DNA of 27,775 nucleotides. Source: Clostridium sp. UBA4108 (GTDB lineage Bacteria; Bacillota; Clostridia; Clostridiales; Clostridiaceae). The stretch covers positions 1 through 27,775 of the forward strand of contig DFXM01000016.1 of NCBI GenBank assembly GCA_002381695.1, in the 5' to 3' direction. Positions 22,952 through 27,775 of this stretch are shown in pieces. The notes under the pieces were generated by a model, which was given only the letters and a program-made list of their open reading frames with translations, did not search any database and was not told the DNA's origin. A program made the translations under genes and the position numbers. The stretch's first letter is position 1. Each line of letters begins with the position of its first letter.

Positions 22952-23401
22952 TCAAAAACATTCCTTACAAATACCATAATATTTAATGCGAATATTCTCT
23001 ATTTCAAAGTTGTATTCGTTATGGATTTTTGCTATGGATCCCTTAATAAGCAAATTTTCTGCAACATCTATAATCTTTCCACAACGCATACAGATGAGAT
23101 GGGGATGTATATAACTCTTTTCATCTGTATTTAATTCGTATTTGTTGAACTCATCTTTTTTATCAAAGCTTGTAGCTATCCCCAATTCATTCATAATTTT
23201 CAGGGTTCGATAAACAGTAGTAATACCTATTGTATCATCTTTTCCCTTGGCTATCTCCCATATCTCATTTATGCTTAGGTGCTTACCCAAATTTTCCACC
23301 ATTACACTCCAGATAATCTGTCGCTGCTTGGTCAGATTATATCCTTTTTCTTTAAGTAACACCTCAAATTTTTTCATTAAATTCGGTCCCATGGCTATCA
23401 T
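22952..23401 (-). CDS. Fur family metalloregulator (Fur/PerR/Zur type)
   Basis: Dimeric metal-dependent repressor of 149 aa. A winged helix (about 22-85, GITTVYRTLKIMNELGIA) precedes the dimer domain. The structural Zn site is complete: Cys104-x2-Cys107 and Cys145-x2-Cys148. Candidate sensing residues are His41, Glu89, His99, His101 and Asp112. Asp at the last position is PerR-like, whereas Glu89 is Fur-like, so the subtype is open. It starts 12 nt after the upstream MarR gene with only a weak ribosome binding site, suggesting translational coupling; internal ATGs at codons 4 and 9 are alternatives. Confidence 0.9.
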   Translation of the reverse strand: MIAMGPNLMKKFEVLLKEKGYNLTKQRQIIWSVMVENLGKHLSINEIWEIAKGKDDTIGITTVYRTLKIMNELGIATSFDKKDEFNKYELNTDEKSYIHPHLICMRCGKIIDVAENLLIKGSIAKIHNEYNFEIENIRIKYYGICKECF

Positions 23402-23415
23402 CTTAAGCCATTAGC

Positions 23416-23964
23416 TTACTTATGTTCAGCAGAATGATTATGATGATGTTCGTGATGCCTATGCCCGTGGTGATGTCCACAATGATGTTCTAAGCCATGT
23501 CCGTGATGCATTTCTTCCCCATGAGAATCCTCAACTGCTTCCAAACTTGCACACAATTTTTCAGTTAGATTAAGCATTTGTTCTTGTTCATCCTCAGTTA
23601 AAGCACCGAATAAGGACTCTGCCAATGCATCTTTGCTTTCAGCGATTTCCTCAGCAGCTTCTTTTCCTTTCTCGGTTAAATGAATGCGCATTACTCGCTG
23701 GTCTTTATCGTCTTGTTTTCGCACAATTAGACCATTCTGTTCCAGCTTTGTCAACATCTCTGTCATTGAAGATGGTCGCACATCCAGTTGTTCTGCCAAA
23801 TCTCTTTGACTGGCGCCATCATTTTGAAAAATTAGGAGCAGCAAGTTTGCTTGCCCATGATGAAGACCGCCTTTTCTGTAACTTTCTTGATGAGATGTGC
23901 GGTGTATTTGGCGATTTAAGCGATGCAAAGCACGATACAAGTCATTTAAATTTGTTTTTGACAT
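23416..23964 (-). CDS. MarR family regulator with histidine-rich C-terminal tail
   Basis: Winged-helix repressor of 182 aa. The MarR fold covers about 1-144 (HHGQANLLLLIFQNDGASQRDLAEQLDVRPSSMTEMLTKLE and DDKDQRVMRIHLTEKGK are the family hallmarks). The last 38 residues (145-182) contain 17 His and one Cys, a metal-binding tail that ordinary MarR proteins lack. The ATG has TAGGAGG 7 nt upstream. It is the first gene of the metal cluster; its promoter is covered by a palindrome, so it probably represses itself. The neighbouring Fur, DtxR-like and CDF genes support metal sensing. The metal (Zn, Ni, Co, Mn) is not decided by the sequence. Confidence 0.9.
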   Translation of the reverse strand: MSKTNLNDLYRALHRLNRQIHRTSHQESYRKGGLHHGQANLLLLIFQNDGASQRDLAEQLDVRPSSMTEMLTKLEQNGLIVRKQDDKDQRVMRIHLTEKGKEAAEEIAESKDALAESLFGALTEDEQEQMLNLTEKLCASLEAVEDSHGEEMHHGHGLEHHCGHHHGHRHHEHHHNHSAEHK

Positions 23965-24011
23965 ATAAAATTCCTCCTAAATACGTTGTGATACAAAATT
24001 TATTAATACTT

Positions 24012-24049
24012 CAATCTGATTTAATTAGGCACCTAACTTAATCAGATTG
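24012..24049. promoter_or_regulatory. Primary MarR operator: 38-bp near-perfect palindrome
   Basis: Symmetric about 24030.5; 16 of 19 positions match between arms. Outer arms CAATCTGATT/AATCAGATTG and core TTAGGCACCTAA (24025-24036). It overlaps the -10 and start region of the MarR promoter, which fits autorepression. Confidence 0.7.
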
Positions 24050-24074
24050 TAGCATCCCCTTATTCGTTTGTCAA
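24046..24074 (-). promoter_or_regulatory. Promoter of the MarR-Fur-DtxR-CDF gene set
   Basis: Minus-strand TTGACA (24069-24074), 17-nt spacer, TACAAT (24046-24051): a near-consensus sigma-A promoter. It is flanked by two operator copies. Confidence 0.8.
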
Positions 24075-24082
24075 CAATCAAT

Positions 24083-24094
24083 TTAGGTCCCTAA
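24083..24094. promoter_or_regulatory. Second MarR operator core
   Basis: TTAGGTCCCTAA matches the core of the first operator at 10 of 12 positions. Its centre is 58 bp away and it lies just upstream of the -35 element. Confidence 0.6.
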
Positions 24095-24134
24095 TTAAAT
24101 TGAAAGTACCATCATTTTGAATGGCTGAGTTTTT

Positions 24135-24815
24135 TTATAGCAGTTCTTTCATGGTTATATTCAAGTAATCATTTGTATATTGCCTTGCAGTCAAAGCATC
24201 TTTTTTTTCTATTGCATTGTAAACCTCTTCGTGATATTGAATTTGTTGCTTAATTGACTCAAAATCTGAAATTACTTCTTTTAAAGAATCTTTCATGGTT
24301 ACAGAAAAAGTTGTATAAAGATCTTTTAAAATACTGTTTTGTGTAGCAGAAGCCATGGCATTGTGGAATTCCCAATCATTTTCAACATAGGCATCGATAT
24401 CATTGGCTTTTTTCGCAGATATCCGTTTATCTAAACTACTCCTCATTTGTAGAAGATCTTTTTCTGTTCGATTCATCGCAGCTAATTCAGCAATTTGAAG
24501 TTCCAGCATTCGCCTAACTTCATAAATTTCCAATAAGGATGCACGTCTTAATCTTTGATCTAGAGGCTCACTAATAACATATTCTTTACAAACAAATGTT
24601 CCTTCTCCTTGTCGAACTTCAAGCATCCCTGAACTAGATAATACCTTTATTGCTTCTCTCAAAGTTGAACGTCCTACCCCAAATTCCTCCATCAATTCTG
24701 GTTCTGTAGGTATTTTCTGACCAGGACTATAATATCCTAAAGATATATATTTTTGTAATCGCTGTATTACTTGGTCAACTAACTTGTGTGGAGTTATTTT
24801 ACGATTTTTATTCAT
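24135..24815 (-). CDS. GntR/FadR family transcriptional regulator (FCD domain)
   Basis: Regulator of 226 aa. The winged helix-turn-helix is at about 10-75 (PGQKIPTEPELMEEFGVGRSTLREAIKVLSSSGMLEVRQGEGTFV) and the FCD effector domain follows from about 95. Metal-ligand candidates of FCD proteins are present: Asp148 or nearby with His152 (NDWEFH) and a later His (QYHEEV). Members usually sense organic acids. No metabolic operon adjoins it here, so its targets lie elsewhere or were lost. AGGAG is 13 nt from the chosen ATG, an unusually long spacing. Confidence 0.88.
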   Translation of the reverse strand: MNKNRKITPHKLVDQVIQRLQKYISLGYYSPGQKIPTEPELMEEFGVGRSTLREAIKVLSSSGMLEVRQGEGTFVCKEYVISEPLDQRLRRASLLEIYEVRRMLELQIAELAAMNRTEKDLLQMRSSLDKRISAKKANDIDAYVENDWEFHNAMASATQNSILKDLYTTFSVTMKDSLKEVISDFESIKQQIQYHEEVYNAIEKKDALTARQYTNDYLNITMKELL

Positions 24816-24908
24816 CAGATCATCACATCTCCTATTTTTAATATATAATTTACTTATTTATTTGTTAATAATGATGCTGGTATTACCCCTACTAGGAAAG
24901 AAAAAAAT

Positions 24909-24958
24909 GTTAAGAAATACAACTTATCTGAAGATAGTAAGTTGTTGTATTTCTTAAC
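24909..24958. terminator. Bidirectional terminator between GntR and TetR genes
   Basis: GTTAAGAAATACAAC pairs perfectly with GTTGTATTTCTTAAC. A-run on the left gives TTTTTTT on the minus strand, and GATTTTTTT follows on the plus strand. It ends transcription of the MacB-TetR operon, 36 nt after the TetR stop. Confidence 0.85.
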
Positions 24959-24993
24959 GATTTTTTTAGCAATAATATGAAGCTCAATTTTAC

Positions 24994-25608
24994 TTATTTC
25001 TTTAAAACTCCATGCTTAATTAAATTGAACTTATTAATTAAATCTTCTCTACATTGTTTTTCATCAGATTTACTATTAAAGAATATTACTATTTGATTCA
25101 TCAATATAGTCATCAATATATTCTTAATACACATTAAATCAGAAGAACTATTTATGTTTAAATTGGTAATATCAATAATTTCACTTAAATCACATAGGTT
25201 TTTATCAAAATCACTTAATTTAAGGAAACTTAAAAGATGATTAGCTAATTTAATGTTCATATTAGAGAATGTGGTTATTATGAATTCTTTATATTCACTA
25301 TGCATACTCTCAACTGTAACAAAATCATATAATAATAATAAAGTTTCAAATATATCATATTTTTTCTCTTCAATATTCTTAGTTAGCACTTCATATGACA
25401 TTAGTCTAAATCCCTCTAAAATGTATAGAAAAAGATCTTCTTTATTTTCAAAATATAAGTAGAAACTACCTCTTGAAATTTCAGCGTCCTTAATAATTCT
25501 GTTTATAGATGCATCATAAAAGGAATGTTTACTAAATTCATTTCTGGAAGCGGTTATTATTTTGTCTTGTTTTTCACGTGATAAATTAAAAAATGTTTTA
25601 GTAGGCAT
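24994..25608 (-). CDS. TetR/AcrR family repressor of the MacB-type exporter
   Basis: DNA-binding regulator of 204 aa. The helix-turn-helix is at about 10-60 (ASINRIIKDAEISRGSFYLYFENKEDLFLYIL). The remainder is a variable helical ligand domain. AGGAG precedes the ATG by 9 nt. It lies 57 nt downstream of the MacB-type gene on the same strand and is followed by a strong terminator, so both genes form an operon. Two TetR-type palindromes in the operon promoter are its probable target, giving autoregulation together with the exporter. The inducer is unknown, probably an exported compound. Confidence 0.92.
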   Translation of the reverse strand: MPTKTFFNLSREKQDKIITASRNEFSKHSFYDASINRIIKDAEISRGSFYLYFENKEDLFLYILEGFRLMSYEVLTKNIEEKKYDIFETLLLLYDFVTVESMHSEYKEFIITTFSNMNIKLANHLLSFLKLSDFDKNLCDLSEIIDITNLNINSSSDLMCIKNILMTILMNQIVIFFNSKSDEKQCREDLINKFNLIKHGVLKK

Positions 25609-25665
25609 AATTTTATTCTCCTATCTATATATTAAAAATTATCTATAGGGCATCTAAAAAAATAA

Positions 25666-27624
25666 TTATTCAGTTCTTAAGGAATCTACTGGATCCAATT
25701 TAGACGCTTTATTTGCCGGTAAAAGTCCTGCTAACATACTTATAATAGTACTTGTACTTATTCCTATAAGAACATAAGCTCCAGTTATATTTACTACTTG
25801 CATATCAAAAGCTTTAGTTGATCCCATATTTACAACTAGTGATATTAAAAAAGCAGCAACTATTCCTATTGTACCACTAAGCACCCCAATTAAGAAAGCT
25901 TCTGAAACAAAGATTCTCTTTATATCTTTACTTCTTGCACCAATTGCTCTAAGCAATCCAATTTCTTTAGTTCTTTCAACAACACCTATATATAATACAA
26001 CCAGTATCATAATTGAAGAAACTAATAGAGATATACCAGCAATTCCTGCTAAAACAATTGTTAATATGTTAAGCATTGTTAGCATTTGATCTCCCATAAT
26101 TTCTTGAGTAGAACCAGTATAGCCACGTTCTGAAATAATAGATTTGATTTCACTTGCATCATTTTCATTATTTGCAACAAGATAAATTGTACTTGGCTTT
26201 AATTCAGAGCCAATTTCTTTAAATAAAGCTTCTAAATCTTCATAATTTATATAAGCTATTTCATTAGAAGATGCCATAGGATCATCACTTCCAGTAGTAT
26301 ATATACCACTTACTAGGAAATCTCCCTTAATTATTTGTCCATTAATTATAGTATTTAAATTCACCTTTTTACCAATAATATCTCCACCAAGATTATCAGC
26401 AATTTTTCTATTTACTAAAATTTCATTTTCCCCTGGCTTCCTACCTTCTTCTATATTATCATCAGTGACATTAGATGACATACCATTTAGCATCATTATG
26501 TCGCTTTGTTTATCTTCATATTTTAAATTGTTAGAGCCATCAATTGAAGTGAAGCTGAATCCACTCTCTACAGAAGTTACACCTGCTATAGTAGATAGTT
26601 CATCAATATTCTCTTTTTCAAAAGATGTTTTTTGTCCCATCATAGCTTTCATAGCAGCTGATGGATCATCAGGATCTGCTTTAACAGGCATATTAACTTC
26701 AACAACCAACGGATTCATAAAACTATTAACCATATCACTAAAGTATGATTTAAGCCCATTTCCTAAGGATAACATTAAAATTACACTCATTATACCGATA
26801 CTTACACCTACTGATACTAAAATATTTCTGTTTAGCTTTTGCTTCATGTTATTGAAAGCTAACTTAATAGCAGAGAAAAAGCTAAGGTTTGATTTATTCT
26901 TATCTATAGTTGTTTTTTTAATAGTAGCTTTCTTTATATCAATGCCTTTTCTATCACCAATAACTTTACCATCAGCTATCTCAATTATTCTACTAGAATG
27001 TGAAGCAACTTTTTCAGAGTGAGTAACCATTATAACTAGTTTACCATTTCTGGCTATTTTCTTTATAATATCTAAAACTTGTTCAGTGGTTTCAGAATCT
27101 AGAGCTCCAGTTGGTTCATCAGCTAATATGATTTCAGGATCATTAATTAAGGCTCTAGCTATAGCGACTCTTTGTCGTTGTCCACCTGATAATTGGTTAG
27201 GTCTTTTATATATATGTTGTTCTAGCCCAACTTCTCTTAAAGCCTCCTTAGCACGTTCTATACGCTTTCCCTTATCAACATTAGATAAAGTCATTGCAAT
27301 CGTTACGTTATCAAGTACAGATAGATGAGAGATTAAATTACAACTTTGAAAAACAAATCCTATTCTATTTTTTCTATACTCATCTAATTCCTTTTCAGTA
27401 AATTTACCTATATCTTTACCTTCTATTAATAATTCACCATTAAAATGAGAATCTAAACCACCAATTAAATTCATCATGGTAGACTTACCGCTACCAGACT
27501 CACCAATGATTGATACTAGTTCACCTTTTTTGAAAGAAACATTAATATCTCTTAACACATGAACATTTTGTTCGTCTTCTAGCTTGTAATACTTATTGAT
27601 ATTCTTTAAGTTTAATAACTCCAT
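25666..27624 (-). CDS. MacB-type ABC exporter (ATPase fused to FtsX permease)
   Basis: Membrane exporter of 652 aa. The N-terminal ATPase has Walker A GESGSGKST (41-49), signature LSGGQRQR and Walker B ILADEPTGALD. The permease half begins near residue 255 (a first membrane segment, ILVSVGVSIGIMSVILMLSLG), followed by an extracytoplasmic MacB periplasmic-core-like domain and three C-terminal membrane segments with the FtsX pattern (ERTKEIGLLRAIGA). I place the start at 27624, 7 nt after AAGGAG; a longer frame to 27642 would put that site inside the coding region. Such fusions export peptides, macrolides or toxins. A TetR gene follows in the operon. Confidence 0.92.
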   Translation of the reverse strand: MELLNLKNINKYYKLEDEQNVHVLRDINVSFKKGELVSIIGESGSGKSTMMNLIGGLDSHFNGELLIEGKDIGKFTEKELDEYRKNRIGFVFQSCNLISHLSVLDNVTIAMTLSNVDKGKRIERAKEALREVGLEQHIYKRPNQLSGGQRQRVAIARALINDPEIILADEPTGALDSETTEQVLDIIKKIARNGKLVIMVTHSEKVASHSSRIIEIADGKVIGDRKGIDIKKATIKKTTIDKNKSNLSFFSAIKLAFNNMKQKLNRNILVSVGVSIGIMSVILMLSLGNGLKSYFSDMVNSFMNPLVVEVNMPVKADPDDPSAAMKAMMGQKTSFEKENIDELSTIAGVTSVESGFSFTSIDGSNNLKYEDKQSDIMMLNGMSSNVTDDNIEEGRKPGENEILVNRKIADNLGGDIIGKKVNLNTIINGQIIKGDFLVSGIYTTGSDDPMASSNEIAYINYEDLEALFKEIGSELKPSTIYLVANNENDASEIKSIISERGYTGSTQEIMGDQMLTMLNILTIVLAGIAGISLLVSSIMILVVLYIGVVERTKEIGLLRAIGARSKDIKRIFVSEAFLIGVLSGTIGIVAAFLISLVVNMGSTKAFDMQVVNITGAYVLIGISTSTIISMLAGLLPANKASKLDPVDSLRTE

Positions 27625-27657
27625 ATGCATACTCCTTTTCATTTTTCATTAGTTTAT

Positions 27658-27672
27658 ATGACAACTTGTCAT
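27658..27672. promoter_or_regulatory. TetR-type operator 1 (downstream of the -10)
   Basis: ATGACAACTTGTCAT, arms ATGACAA/TTGTCAT apart from the centre. It matches the second copy at 13 of 15 positions and lies at the probable transcription start. Confidence 0.7.
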
Positions 27673-27679
27673 GAAATAT

Positions 27680-27708
27680 AATATACATGACAGGTTGTCA
27701 TATGTCAA
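27680..27708 (-). promoter_or_regulatory. Promoter of the MacB-TetR operon
   Basis: Minus-strand TTGACA (27703-27708), 17-nt spacer, TATATT (27680-27685). The spacer contains operator copy 2. Confidence 0.75.
27687..27701. promoter_or_regulatory. TetR-type operator 2 (in the -35/-10 spacer)
   Basis: ATGACAGGTTGTCAT; same palindrome as operator 1, 29 bp away, nearly three helical turns. Bound protein would block RNA polymerase. Confidence 0.7.
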
Positions 27709-27775
27709 TAAATAATATATGTATAGATTGTAACAAAATTTGTTTGTATTCTTTTATAATTAAGTTTCTACATTA

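Noticed and set aside
23625..24041. Plus-strand open frame of 138 codons opposite the MarR gene
   Set aside because: It is antisense to a well-supported MarR gene, lacks a ribosome binding site and shows no family features.
24135..24815. GntR gene as part of the metal-regulator operon
   Set aside because: A strong separate promoter and operators lie between it and the MarR gene, and its FCD domain suggests an organic-acid ligand.
26465..27022. Plus-strand open frame of 185 codons opposite the MacB-type exporter
   Set aside because: It is a mirror of a clear ABC exporter; the composition is that of the complement strand and no start signal is present.

Overview
The window is AT-rich, with strong AGGAGG-type ribosome binding sites, [FeFe]-hydrogenase genes, a radical SAM enzyme and many ferredoxin-type proteins. 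This points to an anaerobic low-GC Firmicute of the Clostridia. I cannot name the species from sequence alone. No rRNA, complete tRNA or CRISPR array was seen.

Layout. Positions 1-7425 hold an S9 serine peptidase, then a two-gene ABC system (ATPase plus a very large FtsX-type permease with a long coiled coil) transcribed away from a TetR-like regulator. The shared control region carries four copies of an ATTAAATA-centred operator-like motif. Positions 7426-13730 hold an 894-residue multi-domain Fe-S/FAD oxidoreductase with a 160-bp palindromic MITE-like element just upstream, a DUF5692-like membrane protein, and a UPF0489 (arginase-fold) protein. Between them lie long non-coding stretches with strong hairpins and two back-to-back gene remnants.

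Positions 13731-19352 are the most interesting part. A LysR regulator diverges from a tight four-gene operon: a thioredoxin-fold [2Fe-2S] protein, a group C-like (putatively sensory) [FeFe]-hydrogenase fused to a PAS domain, a PP2C/SpoIIE-type phosphatase with an unrecognised C-terminal domain, and a group B-like monomeric [FeFe]-hydrogenase. Read together, these look like a redox or H2 signalling module: the sensory hydrogenase detects H2 or redox state, the phosphatase passes the signal on, and the group B hydrogenase is the partner or target. This interpretation is inference. A structured, repeat-bearing non-coding region follows.

Positions 19733-24094 hold a GNAT acetyltransferase, a SplB-like radical SAM protein, and a metal-related gene set on the minus strand in the order MarR (with a 38-residue His-rich tail), Fur family, DtxR/MntR-like (metal ligands apparently lost), CDF metal exporter. 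The MarR promoter is textbook (TTGACA, 17 bp, TACAAT) and is covered by a 38-bp near-perfect palindrome, with a second copy of its core upstream of the -35.

Positions 24135-27775 hold a GntR/FadR regulator and a MacB-type ABC exporter followed by its probable TetR repressor. The exporter promoter has one operator copy in the -35/-10 spacer and one just downstream of the -10.
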